Shown one piece after another: positions 55,464 to 64,000 of a stretch of DNA of 64,000 bases (position 1 is its first letter; each line of letters starts with the position of its first letter). Both the position numbers and the translations under genes were made by a program. The stretch covers positions 274,367-338,366 of the forward strand of contig JAFQRZ010000024.1 of the NCBI GenBank assembly GCA_017409825.1. Reading direction: 5' to 3'. Under the pieces are notes generated by a model. That model saw nothing but the letters and a program-made list of their open reading frames with translations. It ran no database searches and was not told the DNA's origin. The DNA comes from Agathobacter sp. (GTDB lineage Bacteria; Bacillota; Clostridia; Lachnospirales; Lachnospiraceae).

Positions 55464-58253
55464 TTATCTTACAAAATTGCGACGTTTGTTTCCTACCATA
55501 AACACACCTGCTCCGAAAAGAAGAAGTAACATGTATGGAAGTACATTTGTAGTATCACCAGTTGGTGGAACAGCAATACTCGTACTCCTTTCTACAAATA
55601 CATAGGTACTGAAGTGGTTAGTTAAGAATGTTAATTTGCCATTCGAAACTGTAGTTTCACATTCGATTAATTTTTCGTCTTCTACGCGGAATGTTACAAT
55701 TTCATTGCCTTCTGTAAGTTCAAATGGTAAATCCAGTGTAACTTTAATTTTATTATTTAATTCTTCAATCAAAACACCATCTGTGCCCACTAATGTAATA
55801 TCATAAATTGCAAGATTCTCTACATTTTCTATTTTAGATTCTACCAATTTCTTTGATTCGGTGTATTCATTTCCTTCTTTCAATTCAATTGGTCGAATCA
55901 CTACACCATCTGGCAATACATTGTTTTCATCTACAATTTCTGCTGAGGTATCTGCTTCCCCTGATATTTTCTTTTCAGGCTCTCCAATAAGTCTAATTAT
56001 ATCACCTTTCATAGAATCTTTTGGAATGGTATATGCATAACCATCAATCTTATTCCATCCATCCTCAAAAGGCTCTAGCCAGAATAGATAATTTCCATTA
56101 TATTGCCAAGGCAACTCTATCGTTTCTCCTGCATCTACAAGATATACATACGTCATTCCTTCATCTGTTAATGGTTCAATATCAAGATAAAGTGTAATCA
56201 CATCATCCATATTTATTTTAGACTCTACCATAACATAATCAAAATAACCATCTCCATACGTATCCACTACATCGTAATATTCCCATCCAGAAACAACATA
56301 TCCCTCATAATGGGTAGCGTTAATCTTAGGTTCCACATTTTCTTTCAAATAAGCTTTCAATTCCTCTGCATCGGCAGCAATTTCTTTGCTAACTACTTCT
56401 GTAATATTTTCGTACTTCACTACACCATGATCATCCATTGGTGCAATATAATAATACTCAACATCTATAATAATACAATCCGCATATTCTGCTTTCAAAG
56501 AAAGATAGTTATTGTCTTCATTGATGGCCTCAGGAAGTCCACCTGTAACTTCCCATGATGAAATCTCGAGTGCAGTCGATGCATCCGATGGTGTCACTGC
56601 ATATTCCTCATAAACATCTGCTAATGATGTTCCTGCTGGATACAACTTGGTTACTTTATCTGTTTTGGTTTTACCGGTTGTATCTACATAAGTACGTTCA
56701 ATCGTTACAGGGTATTTATCATAGTAAGCCCTTAACTCCAACCATGTATCTTCCACTTCTTTGGTTAAGTCAATTTCTTCTCCCCGCAATCTCCACTCTA
56801 CAAACGTAACACCTTCATAGGTTTCATAGTTTGGAATTGCATCTAAAATGTCTTTATATGTAACTTTTTCATCTGCCTCAAATATTGACGAAATGTTATC
56901 TCCTTCTAATTTTCCTTCAGAATTCATGTAAAAGCAATTCATCTCAATAATTTTCTTATCATAAACTGCTTTAAAATCAACCCAATCACTTTCGATTAAA
57001 TCATTCCATTCATATCCAAACAATTCCCATTCAACAAATGTACAACCATTTACAGCCGAAGGTATTGGAAGTATTGCAGCTAAATCCTTATATGTCATAT
57101 CTGCATCAACAAAATAATCTTCATATCCTGTCCAATTCCAACTACCATCTTCATCTAAAATCCGTAAATCTACTGTAACATGCACCTTTTCCGTTACAGG
57201 ATAGAAATTAAATTCAGTTTCTGTCGATGTTGAAATAAAGATTACATCTTCTTTCAACATCTGTCCTGTTTCTTCGCATTTCCATCCAACAAATCCCAAA
57301 TCAGTTTCATATGTTGGAATTTCATCTAACAAATCTGCTAAAACGATCTCTCCAGTATTAGAAGTTACTACCTCGTCTTTTAATACCTCATCATTTTTAT
57401 CACAAAAGTTTACTGTAATGGTTCTCTCTGTATTGCAAACTCCATTTTCATCTTCCACATAGAAGTACCAATACTGCCCATTTTCTATTGGGTAATAATA
57501 AGTTTTATTATCCATCCAATCTGCTACATATATTTCATATACATACCATTCTGTATTTCTCAATTCATCTACATCTAGATTTGCTTTAAAAGTACCATCT
57601 GGCTGCGGAACAAAATGTACCATCCTGGAACCTATACCAACTACTGGTGCAATTAATGCATAAGCATCATCAGAATTAAAATCAATCCCAGCACCGCCTT
57701 CTGCATCGGCAATATTTTCTGCAGTAATTTCAATAACAGCATCTGTACCATATTTAAACGTCTGTCCATTCTGCTCAAATGCAACACCTTCTATCACTGG
57801 TGGTTCATTATCCACAATATTATTCACCACAATTACAGAAGATTCTGGAATATTCGTATAGATTCTCGTACTAGAGCCACCTTCAAAGTAAACAAAAGCA
57901 TAACTTAATTTATATACACCACTCTTAGCATCAGGGTCACAGGTTAATTTACCCGTATATACTCCTGCTTCCTCCGATTCATACAAAAGAGCTTCAACAT
58001 ACTCATTTACTTCTTCACAAATGTAAATAGCCTGTACATAACTTACACTTTCATTTATGCCAGAGATTTCAAATTCTACACCTTCATGAGATACCACTGG
58101 ATTTTCATTATTCAATGTAACGGTATCTACTGGAAGTGTCGCAGATTCAATCATATACTCCTCTGCCGCTTTCGCTTCCATCGTTGGTATAGCCGTAATC
58201 GCAATCGCTAACGTCATCAGAATTGCAAATAGGCGTCTCATAGTCTTTTTCAT
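55464..58253 (-). CDS. Large sortase-anchored surface protein with tandem FxxW-type repeats
   Basis: The 929-residue protein has a signal peptide (residues 1-30, MKKTMRRLFAILMTLAIAIT) and a wall-sorting end. That end is VPPTGDTTN, a hydrophobic stretch (LPYMLLLLFGAGVFMV) and the basic tail GNKRRNFVR; the motif is a variant of LPxTG. In the middle are about four repeats of 65-75 residues with a shared YKD/Fv-W pattern (for example GFVGWKCEETG, CTFVEWELFG, VTFVEWRLRG). They resemble InlB B-repeat or MucBP-like domains. Function is probably adhesion or surface exposure. GGGAGG precedes the ATG. Confidence 0.82.
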   Translation of the reverse strand: MKKTMRRLFAILMTLAIAITAIPTMEAKAAEEYMIESATLPVDTVTLNNENPVVSHEGVEFEISGINESVSYVQAIYICEEVNEYVEALLYESEEAGVYTGKLTCDPDAKSGVYKLSYAFVYFEGGSSTRIYTNIPESSVIVVNNIVDNEPPVIEGVAFEQNGQTFKYGTDAVIEITAENIADAEGGAGIDFNSDDAYALIAPVVGIGSRMVHFVPQPDGTFKANLDVDELRNTEWYVYEIYVADWMDNKTYYYPIENGQYWYFYVEDENGVCNTERTITVNFCDKNDEVLKDEVVTSNTGEIVLADLLDEIPTYETDLGFVGWKCEETGQMLKEDVIFISTSTETEFNFYPVTEKVHVTVDLRILDEDGSWNWTGYEDYFVDADMTYKDLAAILPIPSAVNGCTFVEWELFGYEWNDLIESDWVDFKAVYDKKIIEMNCFYMNSEGKLEGDNISSIFEADEKVTYKDILDAIPNYETYEGVTFVEWRLRGEEIDLTKEVEDTWLELRAYYDKYPVTIERTYVDTTGKTKTDKVTKLYPAGTSLADVYEEYAVTPSDASTALEISSWEVTGGLPEAINEDNNYLSLKAEYADCIIIDVEYYYIAPMDDHGVVKYENITEVVSKEIAADAEELKAYLKENVEPKINATHYEGYVVSGWEYYDVVDTYGDGYFDYVMVESKINMDDVITLYLDIEPLTDEGMTYVYLVDAGETIELPWQYNGNYLFWLEPFEDGWNKIDGYAYTIPKDSMKGDIIRLIGEPEKKISGEADTSAEIVDENNVLPDGVVIRPIELKEGNEYTESKKLVESKIENVENLAIYDITLVGTDGVLIEELNNKIKVTLDLPFELTEGNEIVTFRVEDEKLIECETTVSNGKLTFLTNHFSTYVFVERSTSIAVPPTGDTTNVLPYMLLLLFGAGVFMVGNKRRNFVR

Positions 58254-58358
58254 AGGTCTATACCTCCCTTAATTTGATGTCTATATTTTACTATATGTAG
58301 TATTTATTTGTAAACTTGTATACAATTGCATGAAATATTTATTTAGAAATAAAAAATT

Positions 58359-58438
58359 CCAACTAGATTCCACAGATAGAAAAGACGAGGTTAAGCGACT
58401 TGTCGCCTCGAGTCGTTCTATCTGTGGTACCTAGCTGG
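58359..58438 (-). terminator. Long hairpin after leuS
   Basis: An 80-base inverted repeat lies between leuS and the surface-protein gene. Outer arms CCAACTAG / CTAGCTGG and CCACAGATAGAA / TTCTATCTGTGG pair well, with a nested GCGAC-TT-GTCGC hairpin in the middle. On the minus strand it is followed by AATTTTTTATTT, as in a terminator. Its unusual length leaves open a small RNA or mobile repeat. Confidence 0.6.
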
Positions 58439-58448
58439 ACCTTAGTTT

Positions 58449-60863
58449 TTATTTCATTACAATATTCACAATTCTACCTGGAACATAAATTTCTTTTACA
58501 ATGTTTCCAGTAAGCTTATCTGCGATTGCATCCTTTGCTTGTGCGATTACAGAATCTTTGTCTGCATCCTTATTGATTGCGATGGTTGCTTTGATTTTGC
58601 CGTTAATCTGAACAGCAATTTCCACTGTAGCTTCTACCATCTTGGATTCGTCATACTGTGGCCATGGCTCGTATGCGATTGTATCATCATGACCAAGCTT
58701 TGTCCAAAGTTCTTCTCCGACATGTGGACAAATACAAGAGAACATTTTAACCAAACCTTCTGCATACTCTCTTGGGCATTTACCAGCCTTATAAACTTCG
58801 TTTACAAAAATCATCATCTGGCTGATTGCTGTATTGAAGCCAAGCTGTTCGAAGTCACTGGTAACCTTCTTAACGGTCTGGTGATATACCTTTTCAAGTG
58901 TACCATCATTCTCTTCTGTGATGTTCTCTGGGTTAGTGAAGAAATTCCATACACGAGTGATGAACTTTCTAGCACCTATTACACCATTAGAGTTCCATGG
59001 TTTGGATACTTCCAAAGGTCCCATAAACATTTCGTAAAGTCTCAATGTATCAGCACCGTACTCTTCTACGATATCACTTGGGTTTACAACGAATTCTGGG
59101 AAACGTTTGCCCATTTTAATACCGTTTTCACCTAAAATCATACCCTGGTGAACTAATTTCTGGAATGGTTCTTTTACAGGTGATAAGCCCTTGTCATATA
59201 AGAATCTGTTCCAGATACGTGCATACATAAGGTGTCCTACTGCATGCTCAGGTCCACCTACATATAAGTCAACTGGTAGCCAGTGTTTTAATAATTCCTG
59301 ATTTGCAAATTCTTCATCGTTGTTTGGATCAATATATCTCATATAGTACCATGAGGAACCTGCAGAACCTGGCATGGTAGATGTTTCACGGATACCTTTT
59401 ACGCCGTTTGCATCGTACTGTTTCCATTCCTCTGCGTTTTCAAGAGGTGCTTTACCGTTTTTACCCTTGTAATCTTCCAATTCTGGTAAAACAAGTGGTA
59501 ATTCTTCGTCTGGAATAAAGTAAATCTCGCCATCTTCTTTGTAAACACATGGAACTGGTTCGCCCCAGTATCTCTGACGTGCAAAAATCCACTCACGGAA
59601 GTGATAGTTTACTTTTCTTCTTGCAACACCTTTATTCTCTAATTTAACAGTAATAGCTTCTTTTGCTTCTTCTACCGTAAGACCTGTAAACTCTTCTGAA
59701 TTGATTAACTTACAGCCTTTTCCAAGGTAATCCTGTTTTTCAAATGCACACTCAGAAACATCACGACCTTCGATAACCTGAATCATGTCGATATTATGCG
59801 CAATTGCATATTCGAAGTCACGCTGGTCATGGCTAGGAACCGCCATAACTGCACCTGTACCATAGCTTGCAAGTACGAAGTCACCGATGAAAAGTGGAAC
59901 TTCTTTGCCATTTACAGGGTTAATTGCATATAATCCTTTTAATGGACAGCCTGATTTTGTCTTGTTTAATTCAGTACGGTCCATATCGTTTTTCTTTAAA
60001 GTCTCATCGATATATGCCTGTACTTCTTCCTTGTTCTCTACACGGTCCATAAGGCCTTTTACGATTTCTCCGTCTGGAGCAAGTACCATGAATGTAATAC
60101 CATAAATCGTCTCGATACAAGTTGTGAAAATGGAGAAGCTACCACCACCAACGATTTCAAAATCAACTTCTACACCAGTACTTTTACCAATCCAGTTCTT
60201 CTGGATTTCTTTGGTAGAGGTTGGCCAATCAATTTCTTCTAAGCCTTCTAATAATTTCTCAGCAAATGCAGGCTGATCAATTACCCACTGCTTCATTTTC
60301 TTTCTAACAACTGGATAACCGCCACGTTCAGATTTTCCGTCGATTACTTCGTCATTAGATAAAACAGTACCTAATTCTTCACACCAGTTAACTGGCATAT
60401 CAACAAGCTTTGCATAACCATCTTCATATAATTTTTTGAAGATCCACTGTGTCCATTTGTAGAATGATGGGTCAGAAGTTGCAATTACTTTCGACCAGTC
60501 ATAGTCAAAGCCTAATTCTTTCAACTGTTTCGAGAACGTCTCAATATTTTCCTGTGTGAATCCGTTTGGATGATTACCTGTAGAAACCGCATACTGCTCT
60601 GCTGGCAAACCAAAGGAATCATAGCCCATTGGATGAAGGACATTGTAGCCCTGCATACGTTTCATACGAGACATAATGTCTGTCGCTGTGTATCCTTCTG
60701 GATGGCCTGCGTGAAGGCCTACACCTGATGGATATGGGAACATATCAAGCGCATAGTATTTTGGCTTGCTAAAATCCCAAACATCGGTCTTGAAGGTCTC
60801 ATTCTCTTCCCAATAGTTTTGCCATTTTTTCTCAATCACTTTATGATTATACAATTCTGCCAT
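58449..60863 (-). CDS. leuS: Leucine--tRNA ligase
   Basis: LeuS is a class I synthetase of 804 residues. HIGH-type motif YPSGVGLHAGHPEGY lies near residue 45 and KMSK-type GENGIKMGKRFPEF near residue 570. The CP1 editing domain and anticodon-binding region are present. Its 5' region, 51 bases after fruK, has no T-box that I can see. GGAAATAG precedes the ATG. Confidence 0.96.
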   Translation of the reverse strand: MAELYNHKVIEKKWQNYWEENETFKTDVWDFSKPKYYALDMFPYPSGVGLHAGHPEGYTATDIMSRMKRMQGYNVLHPMGYDSFGLPAEQYAVSTGNHPNGFTQENIETFSKQLKELGFDYDWSKVIATSDPSFYKWTQWIFKKLYEDGYAKLVDMPVNWCEELGTVLSNDEVIDGKSERGGYPVVRKKMKQWVIDQPAFAEKLLEGLEEIDWPTSTKEIQKNWIGKSTGVEVDFEIVGGGSFSIFTTCIETIYGITFMVLAPDGEIVKGLMDRVENKEEVQAYIDETLKKNDMDRTELNKTKSGCPLKGLYAINPVNGKEVPLFIGDFVLASYGTGAVMAVPSHDQRDFEYAIAHNIDMIQVIEGRDVSECAFEKQDYLGKGCKLINSEEFTGLTVEEAKEAITVKLENKGVARRKVNYHFREWIFARQRYWGEPVPCVYKEDGEIYFIPDEELPLVLPELEDYKGKNGKAPLENAEEWKQYDANGVKGIRETSTMPGSAGSSWYYMRYIDPNNDEEFANQELLKHWLPVDLYVGGPEHAVGHLMYARIWNRFLYDKGLSPVKEPFQKLVHQGMILGENGIKMGKRFPEFVVNPSDIVEEYGADTLRLYEMFMGPLEVSKPWNSNGVIGARKFITRVWNFFTNPENITEENDGTLEKVYHQTVKKVTSDFEQLGFNTAISQMMIFVNEVYKAGKCPREYAEGLVKMFSCICPHVGEELWTKLGHDDTIAYEPWPQYDESKMVEATVEIAVQINGKIKATIAINKDADKDSVIAQAKDAIADKLTGNIVKEIYVPGRIVNIVMK

Positions 60864-60914
60864 AGTTCACTATTTCCTTTACATATTATTTTTCTAATAG
60901 TCAATAGATAAATT

Positions 60915-61853
60915 TTACTTATTTCGTACAAATTTGTCAATATCCTCTTTACATGCAAGTCCTTCAGAAAAAGCTGTTGCACTACCTGCACAAATCCCTA
61001 TCTTTAATGCCTTTTCATAGTTATTTTCTTGTAAATATCCTGCTAAAAATCCAGCTACCATAGAATCCCCTGCTCCAACTGAGTTAATAACTTCTCCTTT
61101 TGGTGCCTCCATCTCATAAACTACTCCATTTTCAGCAACCAATACTGCCCCCTCTTTTCCTAAGGATACCAGCACATTCTTTGCTCCACGATTCTGTAAT
61201 TCTTTCGCATAGAAAATAACTTCTTCTTTTGTTTCAATATCACGGTAAAAAAGGTCTTCTAATTCATCCTTATTCGGTTTAATGAGAAACGGAGCATGTT
61301 CCAAGACATTCCAAAGTAATACACTAGATGCATCTACAATCACACGAATCTGTTTTTCATTACACAGCTTCACCAAATCAGCATAAATACTCTGAGGGAC
61401 GCCTCGACATACACTACCGGATATAACTAAAACATCCTCTGCTGATAAACCATCCACTTTTTGAAATAACTGCTTTAATTCCACCTCTGAAACTACAGGA
61501 CCCTGTCCATTCACTTCTGTCTCCTGATGCCAAATCCCATCTGATTCTGGTTCAATGAGAATGTCACTTCTTAGTTTCACATTAATTCTTGTATGTCCCT
61601 CTTGCACCTCAACAAAATCTGTATTTAGCCCCTGTTCTTGCAGTTTTCTCTGTAATTCCTGACCAGTAAAACCAGCAACAAACCCAAGTGCAACAGACTC
61701 TACCCCAAGCTCTTTTAAGACAATAGACACATTAATCCCTTTTCCACCTGCAAAAATGGACTCTGTTACTGTTCTATTTATTTTTCCTGCTTCAAATTCA
61801 TTTACAGATACTACATAATCCAAGGATGGATTAAAGGTTATTGTATAAATCAT
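60915..61853 (-). CDS. fruK: 1-phosphofructokinase (PfkB family)
   Basis: The 312-residue PfkB-family sugar kinase has the N-terminal GGKGINVSIVLKELG and the C-terminal anion-hole motif NSVGAGDSMVAGFLAGY with the catalytic Asp. Closest relatives in memory are fructose-1-phosphate and tagatose-6-phosphate kinases. No fructose PTS gene (fruA) or DeoR regulator is adjacent, so the exact substrate is inferred. GAGG precedes the ATG. It is 51 bases upstream of leuS. Confidence 0.88.
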   Translation of the reverse strand: MIYTITFNPSLDYVVSVNEFEAGKINRTVTESIFAGGKGINVSIVLKELGVESVALGFVAGFTGQELQRKLQEQGLNTDFVEVQEGHTRINVKLRSDILIEPESDGIWHQETEVNGQGPVVSEVELKQLFQKVDGLSAEDVLVISGSVCRGVPQSIYADLVKLCNEKQIRVIVDASSVLLWNVLEHAPFLIKPNKDELEDLFYRDIETKEEVIFYAKELQNRGAKNVLVSLGKEGAVLVAENGVVYEMEAPKGEVINSVGAGDSMVAGFLAGYLQENNYEKALKIGICAGSATAFSEGLACKEDIDKFVRNK

Positions 61854-61889
61854 ACTTTTTCCTCGCTCTTTTTTCTCTCCTTACTATAA

Positions 61890-61926
61890 CAAAAAACACA
61901 CTTAGAATGCAAGATTCTAAGTGTGT
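61890..61926 (-). terminator. Terminator after ilvC
   Basis: A 13-bp stem ACACACTTAGAAT / ATTCTAAGTGTGT (61896-61908 and 61914-61926) followed on the minus strand by TTTTTTG. Confidence 0.85.
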
Positions 61927-61946
61927 CATTCATTGCAATATTAAGA

Positions 61947-62972
<1,026 letters not shown>

Positions 62973-63001
62973 TTACATATCCTCCTAAAAATAAATCCTT
63001 T

Positions 63002-63502
63002 TTAATCCAGATAAACCACATCTGCAGAACCTCTGGTAAGTCCTGTTATACCTGTTCTTGCCAGTTCTAAGATTTCATAACCAACCAGCAATTCCAGAAA
63101 AGCATCTAATTTGCTTTGTGTACCAATCAATTCGATAATCATGGAATCCAAAGAAACATCTACAACTTTTCCACGGAAAATGTTTGTCACACTTACAATC
63201 GACTGTCTCTGGTCTTCTGCCACTCGAATCTTAACTAAAATAAGTTCACGTGTAATTGAAGTGCCATCTTCTAGTTTCTTGATATCCAAGACATCCTCTA
63301 ACTTCGCGACCTGTTTTTCAATCTGCTCTAAAATCTGCTCATCCCCTGTCGCCACAATAGTAATACGTGTATAACGTGGGTCAGCAGTCACACCAGATGA
63401 GAAACTGTCGATGTTGTAACCTCTACGGCTGAACAGCCCTGAAATACGGCTGGTAACACCTGGGTTATTCTCAACTAAAAGAGAGTAAACTTGCTTTCTC
63501 AT
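63002..63502 (-). CDS. ilvN: Acetolactate synthase, small (regulatory) subunit
   Basis: IlvN (IlvH-type) binds valine and activates the large catalytic subunit. The 166-residue protein has an N-terminal ACT domain (LLVENNPGVTSRISGLFSRRGYNIDSF) and a C-terminal ACT-like domain (about 80-160). I use ATG 63502, because AAAGGA is well spaced there but too close to the ATG at 63508. The large subunit gene (ilvB) is not next to it on the visible side, which is unusual for ilvBNC operons. Confidence 0.94.
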   Translation of the reverse strand: MRKQVYSLLVENNPGVTSRISGLFSRRGYNIDSFSSGVTADPRYTRITIVATGDEQILEQIEKQVAKLEDVLDIKKLEDGTSITRELILVKIRVAEDQRQSIVSVTNIFRGKVVDVSLDSMIIELIGTQSKLDAFLELLVGYEILELARTGITGLTRGSADVVYLD

Positions 63503-63540
63503 AACCATTTCCTTTATATGTATTTTTTAATATACAATAG

Positions 63541-63569
63541 ATAATATTACTATAATTTGTATTTGTCAA
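63541..63569 (-). promoter_or_regulatory. Promoter of ilvN-ilvC
   Basis: Minus-strand TTGACA (63569-63564), a 17-base spacer and TATTAT (63546-63541). Confidence 0.8.
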
Positions 63570-63600
63570 GCATTATTTGCACTATAACTTGTAGTTATAA
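63549..63600 (-). promoter_or_regulatory. Paired LysR-like sites at the ilvN promoter
   Basis: Site A, ACTATAACTTGTAGTTATAA (63581-63600), contains a perfect ATAACT-TGT-AGTTAT palindrome. Site B, ACTATAATTTGTATTTGTCA (63549-63568), resembles it and covers the -35 box. Their starts are 32 bases apart, about three helical turns. The arrangement fits a LysR activator; the leuC upstream palindrome is similar. Confidence 0.5.
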
Positions 63601-63608
63601 AATCAATA

Positions 63609-63663
63609 ACTAAAATAAAAGGGCTCTGTCACACAAATATCAATTTGTCGACGCCCTTATTTT
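63609..63663. terminator. Probable terminator in the region before ilvN
   Basis: AATAAAAGGGC pairs with GCCCTTATTTTT around an inner ACAAAT...ATTTGT stem (63614-63660). Both flanks are T/A-rich, so it could end a transcript from either side, most likely one coming from beyond the window's right edge. Confidence 0.65.
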
Positions 63664-63713
63664 TATATTTCGAAATGCAGATTCCTCTATCTCACAGACG
63701 CATTTTCTCTCTG

Positions 63714-63824
63714 TTAAGAAAAGGGCTCATTTTCTAAGAAACATGGTTCCGACTCATGTGATTTTTTATGTCTTTCAAGAATTTTACTATCTGCGAAAGT
63801 ATATCCGTGCGATGAAAGACAGCA
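63714..63824 (-). other. Open stretch without start codon, possible coding remnant
   Basis: A minus-strand open frame of 36 codons (CCLSSHGYTFADSKILERHK, then KSHESEPCFLENEPFS and a stop at 63716-63714) has no start codon or ribosome site. Its composition looks protein-like, and a tail like this could be the C-terminus of an interrupted gene. The upstream side merges with the long hairpin. I cannot exclude chance. Confidence 0.25.
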
Positions 63825-63998
63825 TTACAGACTTTTCGTGTTTCTCTTAGTACGGCGGGTTTATATTATGGCATGTGCTGGACTTGACTGTTTGAGGAGC
63901 CGTTTTTGCTCCGAGTTTCAAGCCAGCACATGTAATATCATTTATAAAGACGCCGTACTTAGAGAAACTAGGAAAGGATGTACCGCTGTCTCTCTCGC
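63809..63998. repeat. Very long imperfect inverted repeat (about 190 bases)
   Basis: Arms pair over most of their length. Apex: GGAGC / GCTCC (63896-63912). Then CATGTGCTGG-A-CTTG / CAAG-CCAGCACATG. Next come short AT stems. A strong TTTCTCTTAGTACGGCG / CGCCGTACTTAGAGAAA stem has one mismatch, and a weaker outer GCGATGAAAGACAGC / GCTGTCTCTCTCGC stem closes it. The outer stem reaches the window end, so it may continue. No protein-coding start is seen in it. It could be a structured RNA, a MITE-like element or a transposon end. Confidence 0.7.
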
Positions 63999-64000
63999 AA

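Noticed and set aside
63541-63663. A T-box or other amino acid riboswitch before ilvN
   Set aside because: No T-box core, leader peptide or attenuator was seen; only a promoter, palindromes and a terminator-like hairpin are present.

Overview
The window looks like chromosomal DNA from an anaerobic Firmicute of the class Clostridia, most probably a Lachnospiraceae gut bacterium. The evidence is the low-GC codon use, strong AGGAGG ribosome sites, near-consensus sigma-A promoters (often with a 17-bp spacer), intrinsic terminators between most units, and the gene families: Rex, a Phe T-box, a 6S RNA, ATP-type PEP carboxykinase, SpoIID, a GH2 glycosidase and a sortase-anchored surface protein. The species cannot be fixed from the sequence alone. 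No prophage, CRISPR array, complete insertion sequence, rRNA or tRNA was found. Most genes lie on the minus strand.

Layout. 1-7 kb: start of fhs, ftsK, a TepA-like ClpP relative, glgA, yebC and a CBS-domain membrane protein. 7-12.3 kb: a compact operon icd-rex-coiled-coil gene-nnr-alr-mazF, whose promoter carries a Rex-like palindrome on its -10 box. 12.4-13.5 kb: a cluster of small uncharacterised genes, including a 52-codon gene of 159 bp. 13.5-25 kb: a secreted protein, an EF-G-like GTPase with altered catalytic motifs, tyrA, and a T-box-led pheS-pheT-queA-PilZ-aroA run. 24.6-26.5 kb: an AT-rich accessory patch with an HTH-membrane regulator and the tail of a small hydrophobic toxin-like gene. 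26.5-31.8 kb: SpoIID protein, 6S RNA, pckA, and a response regulator paired with a CheX-like protein.

31.8-46 kb: a surface-polysaccharide region. It holds phosphohexomutase, a mannose-1-phosphate guanylyltransferase, a three-module ManC-cupin-ManA fusion, four acyltransferase-3 family proteins, two GT2 glycosyltransferases, two polytopic membrane proteins and a GtrA protein. These probably supply GDP-mannose and build or decorate a cell-envelope glycan. 46-52 kb: thrC, an AP2/HNH-like protein with a lost nuclease centre, leuCD and a divergent LysR regulator with a zinc-ligand-rich protein. 52-58 kb: a 2H phosphoesterase, a small protein, a GH2 enzyme with an uncharacterised tail, and a large sortase-anchored protein. 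58-64 kb: leuS, fruK, ilvC and ilvN, then about 500 bases without a clear gene, dominated by a very long imperfect hairpin that reaches the window edge.

The most unusual items are the 190-nt hairpin at the right end, the AP2/HNH-like protein with its palindromic upstream site, the EF-G paralogue lacking the usual catalytic His and NKxD motif, the ManC-cupin-ManA fusion, the decayed toxin-like remnant, and matching LysR-type palindromes in front of leuC and ilvN. No complete new defence or mobile system is evident.
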